Assembly: GCF_000003815.2 (NCBI RefSeq)
Contig: NW_023365704.1
Location: 1 to 52,747, forward strand
Length of the DNA stretch: 52,747 nucleotides
From: Branchiostoma floridae
Lineage: Eukaryota; Chordata; Leptocardii; Amphioxiformes; Branchiostomatidae
Direction of reading: 5' to 3'
The first letter of the stretch is position 1; each line of letters opens with the position of its first letter. This document shows, in pieces, positions 1-11,000 of this stretch. The notes under the pieces are model-generated. The model had not been told where the DNA came from and did no database searches. It saw only the letters and a program-made list of their open reading frames with translations. The position numbers were made by a program, and so were the translations under genes.

Positions 1-700
1 CCCATCGGGAGTTCTTGATACCTTCTCCAAGAAAGTTATATTTTTGTAGACTTTCTCATGTTGTGTATATATGTGTATGTCTATCTAATATGTAAAATGT
101 GTGTGAAGGAACAGCATAACTCCAGAACGTTTGGATGGATTGTATTGATATTTGATATCTTAAAGTGGGTAGGTCTAGATGAGGCCTGAAAACATTTTAG
201 ATTTAGGACCCTCAGCAACTTGTTGAAGATTCTGTAGCCTGCACACCGACGATGAGGTTTGATCTATTCACACCGGCAAGTGTGATGGATTCTTTTACGT
301 GCATGGGGTGTGGCTTCCCCAATAGGGGATTTAACGTCCTATCCGACGGACGGTCCTAGCCTATAAGCTAGGTTCTCATTTCCACCTGAGTAAAGTGAGG
401 AAAGTCGTTTTTAGTGCCTTACTCAAGGGCACAAGATTGATGACAGGTTTTGAACTCGGGACCTCCTGGGCCTGAGCCCAAGACGCTGCTGATTGCGCCA
501 CGGGATCTCACAAAGACTTGTGACCGCATTGCAACAGAGGTGCAAGTTTTGATATATCGTTACCAGCATTGATACCGTATCCCCACGGTTTTGGTCTTTG
601 CAATTATGATTGAGAAACAGAACAATCAGAGGGATGTCACAAGACCTGCTAAAAAGACTGGATCATCAATTGTAACAAAGAAGTCAAACCCAGCCTGCTT
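1..700. repeat. Left copy of a diverged direct duplication
   Basis: The segment beginning gggagttcttgat at the left edge is repeated at about 1985-2670. The shared order is: an AT-rich start, a stretch beginning aacagcataactcc, a stretch ggtaggtctagatgaggcct, an internal SINE in reverse orientation, then the gatatatcgtta region and cacaagacctgctaaa. Small indels and substitutions show it is old. The window begins inside or at the edge of this copy. No gene is seen here. Confidence 0.75.
245..510 (-). mobile_element. tRNA-derived SINE, reverse orientation (copy 1)
   Basis: On the minus strand a tRNA-like head near 510 carries an A-box-like segment (tggcgcaatcagc) and a B-box-like segment (gagttcaaaacc). 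It is followed by a body with gcccttgagtaaggcact, ttcctcacttta and a distal block caccccatgcacgt. The same body occurs at 2255-2497, 37795-37985 and 50930-51215, and a shorter one at 8074-8185. Pol III promoter boxes plus dispersed copies support a SINE family. Confidence 0.7.
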
Positions 701-1255
701 AGAAATAGCCAACACTAGTATTATCCAGAGTAGAATATTGTTCATAACTGTCCGTTAACACTTGTATAATTATCTACTATGTTTATACCATGTACTTGTA
801 ATTAGCCCTCGGTCACTGGCCGTGTCGGTTCTTTGGGAATCCCAGGTGGTACTGGACTAATGATTAACATGTAGCAAAAAAAAGGAATCTTAGCATTATA
901 GCGAATGGCACGGAGTTATATCAATCGTACCACCAAAGACTCTGATCATAATCTCTACCAGTAGAATTCCAGTAGGGACTCCAATAGCGACCTCTATAGC
1001 GAGGTAGAGTCACAATCTTCGTCATATGTATATTGCAGATTTCGTTTGTTGACCAGCGCTGAAAAATGAAATGAAGAAAGGGATTTTGAGCCATTTTATC
1101 TCAGTGAATTCTCTAGCCATTGCAGAGAAGACAAGCGTTGCGTTAGTAGTTAACTCCAGGGATCGCTAGGACGACTCATGTGAGGTTAATCGCAACTCGG
1201 TTTTAATGTGCGTGAGCTTTGCTTAACAACAATGGAGCTTGGCTTCACAGCATCC

Positions 1256-1427
1256 GGGGACTTTCCTAATTAACATATTGGTAACAAACAGTTGGCAATA
1301 ACATAACGGTGACGTCATAGCATGACATATCTGTTTCGATAAGTACAATTATTATGGCTTTGCGCGTGTCAGGTAGCGAGAAAAACAAGACGGGACTTTC
1401 CGTGACTCTGTGCATTGGCTATAAATA
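1256..1427 (+). promoter_or_regulatory. Promoter-like cluster: two kappaB sites, a CRE and a TATA box
   Basis: GGGGACTTTCC lies at 1256-1266, the palindromic CRE TGACGTCA at 1310-1317, GGGACTTTCC at 1392-1401, and TATAAATA at 1420-1427. The second kappaB site sits 18 bases before the TATA box. A transcript starting about 30 bases downstream would run to a fair donor at 1622 (CCAG then gtaaat) and could splice to the acceptor at 7221-7222 ahead of the ApeC gene start codon. The motif matches are exact; use as a promoter and the link to the gene are inference. Confidence 0.5.
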
Positions 1428-1449
1428 GACAGACACGATAGTCACGAAA

Positions 1450-1621
1450 CTTTCCACATGTATATGTACGTCATTGCATAGCTACAGGTAGACAATGGTG
1501 CAGGTTGGGCGGTGGGTATAAGTTTGCCGATGCTTATCACGTTATGTTCTTGCTCCTGAACATATACACGAGCTACAACTCATTGACAAGCAAAACCGTT
1601 TCCAGACGCTCATAGTACCAG
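1450..1621 (+). other. Candidate non-coding 5' exon of the ApeC gene
   Basis: Start is only estimated from the TATA box at 1420-1427. The end is set by the donor CAG/gtaaat at 1621-1622. There is no long reading frame. The coding exon at 7229 is preceded by an acceptor at 7221-7222, so an upstream non-coding exon must exist, and this is the best candidate in the window. Confidence 0.33.
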
Positions 1622-1727
1622 GTAAATGTTTTACTCTAACTTTTCTTGATGATTTTCAGTCTACATCAGTCCGAATTAATGGGTTAGGGTTGCGGGCGCA
1701 GTTGACCCCTTGTCTCGAACGTGGTCG

Positions 1728-1943
1728 GTCGGGCGCAGTCACATGTAGGTCGTGAGATCGTCGTACGACCGCTAACTTTTTGGAGGAAAAAAAAACGTAA
1801 GTCTCCTGTAAAGTTCAACTGTCTCGGTACACAAACATGCTCTTTTGGATCCATGTCGGTGGTTTGTTCTGTCAAGGTGTGCTTGATAATTCTATGGCAT
1901 CAAAATTGTACGACGATCGCACGACCTATGTGACCGCGCCCGA
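1728..1943. mobile_element. Fold-back MITE, 216 bp
   Basis: Terminal inverted repeats begin tcgggcgcagtcacat and end atgtgaccgcgcccga, and the pairing continues inward for roughly 40 bases around the gtcgtacgac core. A related fragment, including attctatagcatcaaaat and cgtacgacgac, occurs at about 11390-11430 on the same strand. There is no coding capacity. Confidence 0.72.
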
Positions 1944-1984
1944 TTGAAGCTCATGAAACAGGCAAAGAATTCCCCTTTGGAAGT

Positions 1985-2670
1985 TCTATGGGAGTTCTCC
2001 AAGAAGGTTATGTTTTTGTAAACTTTCTATGTTTCTGTAAAATGTAAAAATGTAAAATGTGTGTGAACGGACAGCATAACTCCGGAACGTCTAGATGGAT
2101 TGTACTGATATTTGGTAAGTGGCCATGGGTAGGTCTAGATGAGGCCTGGAAACATCAAGTTAGATTTAGGCTTCTCAGCGACTCATCTTCTTTAGTTTGA
2201 GGCTACCAACTTCAACTTGCTGAAGATTTTGTAGCCTGCACGCCGACTTAAATCCACTAGCACCCGGAAATTTGGCGGGATCTTTGACGTACATGCGGTG
2301 TGGCTCTCCTCAAACACAGGGCCTCCATTTAACGTCGTCCTATCCGACTGACGGTCCTAGCCGAAGCTAGGTTCTCATTTTCACCTAGTAGTAAAGTGAG
2401 GAAAGTCGTGTTAAGTGCCTTACTGAATTACACAAGATCGATGGCGACCTCCTGGGCCTAAGCCCAAGGCGCTGCTGATTGCGCCACGGGATCTCACAAA
2501 GACTTGTTACGGTACTGCAACAGAACTGCAAGCTTTGATATATCTTTACCTACTTTTTTCTAGCATGGACAAAGTATTTCCACGGTGTCGGTCTTTGTGT
2601 TAATGATTGAGGAACAGAAATATCAGAGGGGTGTCACAAGACCTGCTAAATAGCCTCGGTCATCAATTGT
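1985..2670. repeat. Right copy of the diverged direct duplication
   Basis: This matches 1-700 in the same orientation, including the SINE insertion at the same relative place, so the duplication came after the SINE. A poly-G run (about 2731-2744) follows. The gap between copies holds the promoter-like cluster (1256-1427) and an inverted-repeat element (1728-1943). Confidence 0.75.
2255..2497 (-). mobile_element. tRNA-derived SINE, reverse orientation (copy 2)
   Basis: This is the same SINE as at 245-510, carried by the direct duplication. The A-box-like region is intact; the middle of the B-box region is partly deleted relative to copy 1. Confidence 0.65.
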
Positions 2671-3039
2671 AACAGTTCTGGCCTTCCTACGATGGGTTTA
2701 ATCCAATAACTGCACACTGGGTTTCAAGCAGGGGGGGGGGGGGGCAACTATTGCGTCAGCCATATTGTACTTGCTGCTAGGCTTAGCACTTGACAACCCG
2801 CTGCGCTCAAAAAACAAACAAACAAACAGATCAAGTGACTGGTCTGTCCGCTATTGTGCGTCAGGGTTATAGGTTGACAGAAAAGGTGGGTCTTTGCATA
2901 TGCGTCATAGCTACATGTAGACAATCGTCGAGGGCGGATTCAGTTTACTGTTGCTACATTATGGCCTTGCAACTGTATACTAGACGATAGAAATGCTAAA
3001 CCGTTTCCAGGCGATCATAGTAACGGTAGTTCACCTTTA

Positions 3040-3987
3040 CCCTATTCAGACCGGGGGGTGGGGGCTTTTGAGGCCCGCGGCTACTTTGATGTCCTATAAC
3101 GCCAAAATGGCTTATGCTAGAGCCACCAAATTTGGTGAGTTTTCCTAAAATATTGTTAGCAACAATTTTACAAAGTTTGACATATCTCCCATTTTCTCTT
3201 GTTGCCATGGCAACCGTTTTTTGACAGGCAGTTTTGCCAGAAATCACTATTTTTGGTTCTAACAATGTGTTTTTCACATTTATTTGCTATATTACTGCTA
3301 TTTAGTTACATAAATATAATCTTATATTATTTAGCATATCTTTTATAATTATACATGCATAAATTATGCTAATTTGATGACATCATCAGCCCAAAATCTA
3401 AGATGGCGGACCGTATGGCCAGATCAAGAATAACAAGCTAATTATCCCTTAAAATTTGAAACTACCTGGTATTTTTTCATCAAAAACCATCTAAATGAAT
3501 GAATTTAGTCTATTTCCATTGCCCTTTGTGCTTATTTGTTGCAAAAAAAGTATTTAAAAATTCAAGGTGGTGGATATAATATGGCGGAGCCCAACTCGTA
3601 TCTTAGATGTGCATGACGTCATTTTATGACGTCATTTTGACGTCATTGATGTTGCTATTGGCAACGCAAGTCGTAATAAACATTATTATTCTGTTATCTG
3701 CACTTGTTGTTACAGTTTAGTAGCATAACTTGAAGTTTTATGAGAATACCCTTTTTTCATGGGTCCGGCCAATATCATCAAATTAATGACGTCATAATTA
3801 CGTCATCTTACGTCAACGTAACGTCGAACGTCAAATATTTGTCAGATATTATGTCGATATCATGCCCTGAAAATTTGGTGGCCCTACGGCACGTTGTGCT
3901 AGAGTTATAGGACTTAGAAGTGGAGGGCCTCAAAAGACCTCCCCCCACCCGTCCAGGGATGACAAAAAAAGCCCGGTCTGAATAGGG
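3040..3987. mobile_element. Non-autonomous DNA transposon with long TIRs and TTTA target duplication
   Basis: The ends are ccctattcagaccggg and cccggtctgaataggg, exact inverse complements. They are flanked on both sides by ttta (3036-3039 and 3988-3991). The sub-terminal inverted repeat is weaker and extends about 110 bases (gcttttgaggcc / ggcctcaaaagac, gctagagccaccaaattt / aaatttggtggcc). The interior has no transposase but holds four perfect CRE palindromes. Confidence 0.82.
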
Positions 3988-4892
3988 TTTATCCAAATGG
4001 TAACCTATATCCGTTGTTTAGAATACGTGATATTTAGGGATATCTAGTCGACGGACGTTGGTTTTAGATTGCAATATTTTCATAGCATTCCAGTCTGAAA
4101 CACTCGTCTGTCGACTTGATTTCCTTGTATACTCCTATCTTATATACAACGAATAAAGGTTACCCCGCGGAAAAAGGTGTGTTTATTTTAAAGAATAAGA
4201 TGAAGATTTACATCTAAGATTGACAAAAAAGCTCGGTCAAACTAGAGTTAATATTTCTGTGCACGCGGTATAAGCGAATAGGACTAGGGGTACAAATCCC
4301 TCGTTTAGCTTATATAGTCCCAAAAGGTACATGAAATATTGTGTTTTTTGTTGAACTTACGGCATGTTTATTCTTTATTTCTGCACAGTTTAAGTGAACA
4401 GGAGGGGATCTCTCCCGTTTAGCCTGGGCACGGTTCACTCTGCATGGCAATCTGCCAAGGGGATTCCCGCCCGTCATCCTGTGGCGCAGTCAAAATTGCA
4501 GGTCCGCAGTTGGTATATGCCGCTGAATCGTGAACATCCACATACTCCCTCGACAGTCTTGTCGTATCACTAAGCCCTCAGACGTAAGTACACATTTTGA
4601 ACGTTCATAAGCTGCTACGTTATATGATGAAAAATCAATATCTCATCATTTCGATTTACATGCACTCAGTATTACGGAAAGATGTATTAGTTATGTGGAG
4701 ATTCCGAGTGAGGTAGGAATTCACTACCGCCTAAAAGAAAGCTCACTGACAGCTTCTATATAGCCTAATACTTTGAAGACCTCCCAACGGATAGAATAAA
4801 AAGGAGCATCTTGCAACTAGTAGTCTAACAGTTTTGAAAAATGAATATGATTAAAGCTCATGTTGCACTGATTTTATCGGCGAACTATATAT

Positions 4893-4965
4893 AGAGAGAG
4901 ATAGATAGATAGATAGACAGATAGATAGATAGAGAGAGAGAGAGAGAGGGGGGGGGAGAGGGGGA
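4893..4965. repeat. GATA/GA/G microsatellite
   Basis: A simple repeat of gata and gaca units passes into ga and then poly-G. The flanking 4000-4890 and 5000-5600 stretches hold no gene I can support. Confidence 0.9.
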
Positions 4966-5960
4966 TGAAAAAATTGGAGAATTTGCTTTGCTTGTTTGTT
5001 CTTGAATGTATTCATGTATTTATGTTGTGATGCATTGTTTTTGTATAAATGACTGGAATATGTTATCACCATGTTTTGTTGATAGTTTTTTCGATAAAAA
5101 AATTAAAGGCAAGAAATGCAAACTTTTGTAACGAGTTTGTAAAGAGCAAGGGGAAATACACACATGCTAACGGTTGTCTCCGAAATTACCTTATAGGTAA
5201 GGCTATAAGACTTAGGTTTTACTATGACGGCACATTCTGTAACACTTAGATATTTTGAATTTGCAGTATAGATATCAATGATCTAAAATGAATGATAATC
5301 GTTCTTATCAACTTATAAAGGGACGTATTTTCTTCCATATTTTCTTATCTCGGTTACCGGACTATCAGTTCTACCGGTTTCTAAAAGAAAATGTAGCTTG
5401 ACACTATAAAAAAGTGTCAGTTTATCTATACCTGTCTACAAGTCTTTTCAAATTTGCCTGTATTTCCTTCAAACCAACGGTCCCTGGAATAATAAAGAGG
5501 ATTCCAGATTCTAGAAACATTAATGAAGGTGAATTTCTGGCTTAAAGTAAAATTTTTTGTAGGGGTGCAATATCAAGTCCATGTGTAAATGAATTACCGG
5601 GCAAAAAATACGATTTGTGCAGAAACCTGAGAATATTTGCGGTTGCACCTGGCGGTGCAGGTATCGAAAAAAACAACAAAATCACGTTACCGGACTTTCC
5701 ATGGCCGTGTGTCAGGTTTACAGACAGACAATAGAACCAAAAACAATACTAGCAGATGTCATACAATGGCAGAACACCAAATGCTCACTTCTCTTGGCGT
5801 AACTGAGGTGCAATTGAGAAGCATTTGATGATATAGACTACTGTAGGCTTTTAGCGAAATCTATCCATTGATATTTGAATATCAAGACAAGAATTCAATA
5901 GCAAGACACTTTCCGTGTGTTTTTCTGAGGTACGTGTTTCCCACGGTTCATCCTCGCCTA

Positions 5961-6550
5961 CAGGGGTGCCTAAGCATTTGCACGAACCCTATGAAATTCG
6001 TACGAATATTATGTGATGCACACGAATCACTATGCAAAAACGCACGAATATTATGAAATTCGCACGAATCACTATGTGATTCACACGAACCTTATGAGAT
6101 TTGCACGAACCTTATTTGAAATTGCGCAACCACTGCCGGGGTCACGTGACAGACGGAGCGGGATTTTCAAGATGGCGGCTTCGATCGGCGGCGACGGAAA
6201 ATACGAAATAACACGCCGAAATGAAGCAAAACAGTAGCTAACAGGCTTTCAAATACATCTTTGCGACGGTAAATGTCCATTCCATGCCTTGAAATATAAA
6301 TATCACGGGTAGAAACGCTCCAAATCATGCCTCCTCCTGGCCGCCGTTTTTGCATAAGGATCGTGCAAATCTCATAAGGTTCGTGTGAATCACATAGTGA
6401 TTCGTGCGAATTTCATAATATTCGTGCGTTTTTGCATAGTGATTCGTGCGAATTTCATAATATTCGTGCGTTTTTGCATAGTGATTCGTGTGTATCACAT
6501 AATATTCGTACGAATTTCATAGGGTTCGTGCAAATACTTAGGCACCCCTG
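5961..6550. mobile_element. MITE with long TIRs (CAGGGGTGCC ends) and a promoter-like core
   Basis: The ends are caggggtgcctaag and cttaggcacccctg, and the inverted repeat reaches inward about 150-190 bases through reiterated cgaatattatg / cgaatcactatg units. The flanks share gccta, a possible target duplication. The ends resemble hAT elements, but I do not see a clean 8-base duplication. The unpaired core (about 6130-6350) contains gtcacgtgac and caagatggcggc. Confidence 0.8.
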
Positions 6551-6929
6551 GCCTAGGTAGTCAATTACGTAAAGTTCAGCGTTTGATCGACGAAAGCACC
6601 AAATACATAAGAGTTAATGACCGGTGTCAAGGTGTATACGGTGACATAACTCATGGTCGATTAATTCCTATACCCACCGAATGAACGATCATGAATGAAA
6701 AAAGACACCGTAAGAAAAGCGGCTCATTTTACCTTATCATCATAACGTTATAGACATTTCCACAGTATACCGGTGAATTTGCTCACTTCGGAGTCACTGT
6801 TTTTGTCCGGCCGGTCCTTTTTTTTTTCTTTGCTGGCCCGGCCAGACTGTTTCTTTCCCTGCCTTCCGAACCCCTTTACCTGCATATATTTAACATATAT
6901 TTGTACAAAATTTTATGGACAGCTTCACT

Positions 6930-7040
6930 GACACCGGATGATTGTCTAAAGCGTCTGGCCGTTTCCAAAATCATATCCAGTTGCTTGCCCGAATGGGTAA
7001 CTTTATGGCGTATCTTATTACCTGGATGTCTAACCTTTAT
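6930..7040 (+). repeat. Degenerate Penelope-type repeat with hammerhead-like remnant (copy A)
   Basis: The stretch gcgtctggccgtttccaaaa, then catatccagttgctt, tggcgtatctta and ttacctggatgt matches 10540-10625. The catalytic-core positions are mutated here (ggatga in place of ctgacga, aaagcgtc in place of gaaacgtc). Confidence 0.6.
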
Positions 7041-7228
7041 CGACGTTTGTTATGGACATGTTTGTGTGCATTTTTAAAGAGATGTACATAACTCTAAGCA
7101 TTTCGCAGAGGTATGAAATTTCCAACTTCTTGTTTTGTTATGTAATCTTTTGATTGAAGCGTTTTTTCTTGTTTTGAATACCCCTTATGAATCTCCCTGA
7201 ATTTTTTTCTATCAAATTCTAGGATGTC

Positions 7229-7617
7229 ATGACAGCACCATCCACGTCCATCATGGTGATCGGTTTGCTGTTTTTGTTGCTCGGGGTGCCGATGCTGGAC
7301 GGTAAGTCGGACTTTAAAAAAAAAGTTTTCCCCTCAAAAATACAATTCACACAATTTTCCATTTTTGCCAATTTGAAATGCCAAGCAGAATAAAGTAAAT
7401 TATATATACTCAGGTGAAACATTTTTGGGGAAAATATTTTGATTCTGTTCTGTTTTCTGTTCCCCGATCAAGTTTGATTTTTGTAAGAGGGCTTTTACTT
7501 TTATTTTTATTCGTGTGTGAGTATGCGTGCGTGTGTGTGTGTGTATGTATGTGTGTGTGTGTGTGTGTGTGTGTGAGTATGCATGTGTGTGTGCGTGTGT
7601 GTGTGTGTGTGTGAGTA

Positions 7618-7652
<35 letters not shown>

Positions 7653-8013
7653 TTAAGATATGACCAAACAAGTTGCGACCAGTTCCTCACAACCCCGTTT
7701 ACCCTGATTTCAGGATGTCGTATTGTCCGCATCTCCGACAATCATCCTCCAAGCCACGACACTCAAATGACAACCTACACGCTGACGGACATGACTTCAT
7801 CTGAATATCCGGTGTACCGCAGCGACACCAGCGACTGGTACCTGTACCACATCCCTGACAAATGGGTTATTGGTAAGACTGTAGGTGCAACGGAGGGGTA
7901 CAGCATGTTCGTGAAGAGTGACCACTTCAATGCTGACGAAATTACTGGAACTTTCTTCATCCGATACCATGGTGTTTGGAGAGCATCGCCAAACGTTCGG
8001 GTATCATGTACAG
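7229..8013 (+). CDS. Exons 1-2 of the ApeC gene: signal peptide and N-terminal module
   Basis: Exon 1 encodes 24 residues with a hydrophobic core (VIGLLFLLLGVP), a clear signal peptide. It is preceded by a polypyrimidine tract and AG at 7221-7222, so at least one non-coding exon lies upstream. Exon 2 (100 codons, phase 1 at both ends) starts CRIVRIS and ends VSCT, so one Cys lies near each end. Between them are PVYRSDTSDWYLYHIP and WVIG, then FIRYHGVW. This looks like an unnamed extracellular beta-type module that in invertebrates sits ahead of F5/8C or lectin domains. I recall the pattern but cannot name a family, so no function is claimed for it. Confidence 0.85.
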
Positions 8014-11000
8014 GTGAGTTACTCAATGTGCTACACAATGTACAATGTACTGTGGCATCGGGCGTGACGTACATGTAACTGGTAGAGCGTTCGGCTCGAA
8101 ATATATAGGTCCTGAGTTCGATCTCCGCCGTTCCCCAACGTTGTACCCTTGGAAAGGCACTTTACACGACCTTCCTCACTTCACCCATGTATTTTGCCGT
8201 ATGAGAATCGCTTAAATGGGACATATCGGGCTATAGTATGTAAGGTGTTAGCTGCTATGGTCTGAAATTTTTACGAATGGGATTATGACACCCTGACACT
8301 TCAACATTTTATCTTATTATTACCCTATTAATTAAAAACTTCTATACCATAGGGTCGTGGATTAACGAAACTATCTGTTATAAGGTTTACGTTCGTCCAA
8401 TGATCTCTTTTTATCGTATTTTCTGAAAGGTACACTGACCATCCTGAAATATCACAGTATTATACCCTGGTCAAATGATAACACTATGTTTAGGAAAAAA
8501 GGTTTTGATTTCTTTCCACCCAGGAGCCTTTGAAGTTTTCTTTTACAAAATATGTAAGATACTACCACGACTACATTGTTTAGAGTTAAGTAGTATCGTC
8601 ACCTTTGCCTCTGCCCGTGTGTTTGTCGATATTTTACCTTGTAGGCTCTGCAATCGAACAACAAATACCAGCAATGGACTGGTGTGTGTATGTATTGATA
8701 TGTAACACATATTGTTCTATAAAGTTTTTCTTGTGACATTTCTTTTTACCTTACAGTGGAGAACGTTGCCCTGGGTAAGCCTGCCTCGCAAAGCAGCACC
8801 GATGGGTCCAACACAGCTGACCTGGCTGTGGACGGAGAGAAAGGGACGTCCGTGCCTGATGGTCAATGCACCTTGACCAACGCTGAGATCGACCCGTGGT
8901 GGGAAGTTGCCCTCGAGAGAGACTGGCCCATTTCAACCGTGCGAGTTCTCAATCGCGGGGACTGTTGTGGTAAGTATAATTTTTTATCAGAGAGGGAGAG
9001 GGAGAGAGAGAGAGAAAGAAAAGAGAAAAGAGAGAGAGAGAGAGAGAGAGAGAAATTTAGATGCATAATGTAGGGTGAGACATTTCCCAAATAAGTGCGT
9101 CAGACTGCAGCGAATTAATCCCTAAACCCACACGTTGGAGAAGCACTGAAATATTCAGCAAGCGTTATCAATCACATACCTCCTTGCAGGTAAAAAATAA
9201 TGCAAATGTTGTGCGGAAGTTGTCTGTACATGTATCTATGCATTTCCTCCTGTTTTCGGTAGATAATTCACGCTAAAGAGCCACATTGCATTTTCATGAG
9301 GCGTTCTTAATTGTGGTTAATTAAATGCAATCAATAGTAAGAACATTTTTACAATTTTTCCTGTGGTGCTTAAAGCGTGCCGCACCCTCGACGCCCGAAC
9401 CAACACAATATAAAACTCGCCTAAGCGTGCAACGTGCATGTGCAAATTGATTAATAAGGTATGAATTGAAACCCTGTTAGCTCTCTGGTAAATTCTTTAG
9501 CCCATTTATATTCGCAAATGTAAACTTCACAAAAACTTTTAACTTTCAACCTTTTAAATTTGAATCAGTATAATGCTAAATTCTCTAACCGTCATTCAAG
9601 CTTTCAAATCATTTTTTTTCTACTTTATATCATGACACCGTTTCACTGTTGTCGAAATGTTTTGTTATTTTGTATGCTTGTTTGTATTTTTTGAAATATT
9701 AATTGTAATGTCTTTTTGACGATTCAATAAACTCGTATTTATCTATTCATTTATTCTTTGAAGGGCGCCTCCTCGAGAATTTTGAAGTTCGAATAAAAGG
9801 AGAGTGGCAGTCGTGGGAATCAAGTGAAATCTGCGGGACCCCGTATCGCCAAAAGCTGTCCAATGGACAGAGCATCACGGTGGACTGTGGGCGCCCCATC
9901 GTCGGTAGACACGTTCGGATCCAGCTGCCTGCGAGGTCGGATACTGACGTGCTGTCGGTGTGTGAAGTGGAGGTTTATCCAGGCTTGGGTGGGTAGTTCT
10001 TTTTTAACAAACATTTTTAAGAAGACTTATGTATAACTATCGCAATAACCGTACAATTCCAAGTCATCACGACACTTGCCTTTTTTGTGAAGTGTCAGTC
10101 ACAGTGACGTTACAATTGTCAGAATTTTATTTCATGACCTAATAGTAGAAATTCAGGACCTAAAAAGTATGATTTGCAAGGGTTACTAATGTAACAGAGG
10201 AGTGTGTTTTGGGACACATCTAAACGTCTTTGTTCATAGAATAGTACCTATTATCATTGATTGTTACCTAGATCTGTAACAGTTGTATACATACCGACCA
10301 TACTTTTCCTTACAGTTTTGTGCCTTGGTACTGTACATAAAATTGATGATTTGGAATTCGCTGTTAATTAGATTTTTTCATAACATGGTCTATTTAATTT
10401 ATCTCTGGCAATGAGGAGGTTCACAATTCCATGTGCGCATGCATTGTGTGTAGTTTGTCAAAGATGATTAGGCACCTAACTCAGGGATGGGTCTAGATCA
10501 CTTCAGTGTCACTGACGAATGATAGTGGGTTCTATCCGAAACGTCTGACCGTTTCCAAAACCATATCCAGTTGCTTGAGTAACTACTTTTTGGCGTATCT
10601 TATATATTACCTGGATGTATAACCGACATCGACGTAAGGCACCAAACTATTTTCTTTCCCAACCAACCTCGATACATGACCTGACGGGTTTCATTTGTCT
10701 CAGGAGTCTTCAACTCTGACCTATTACCCACGGTGCATTTCGGTGCATACAATAATTAGAATCGTGAACCGTACTTATTGTTATGTTTGCACTGTTAAAG
10801 TGTGGAGATGAAAGTCGTCAGATTACTTTAGGCGAGTCATAAAGATTGATATTTAATTTAAGGATGCCCCGATGGTTACATCGTCCACGGCGGTTTCTGC
10901 TACAAGCCCCACAACACCCCGATGACCCTCCAGAACGCACAGGCAACATGCCAACAAGATGGCGGTACGCTAGCCATGCCACGTCATCGTCACACCAACG

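Noticed and set aside
7400-7741. Open frames of 66-113 codons rich in His/Thr or Val/Cys on both strands
   Set aside because: They are translations of the TG microsatellite in an ApeC-gene intron.
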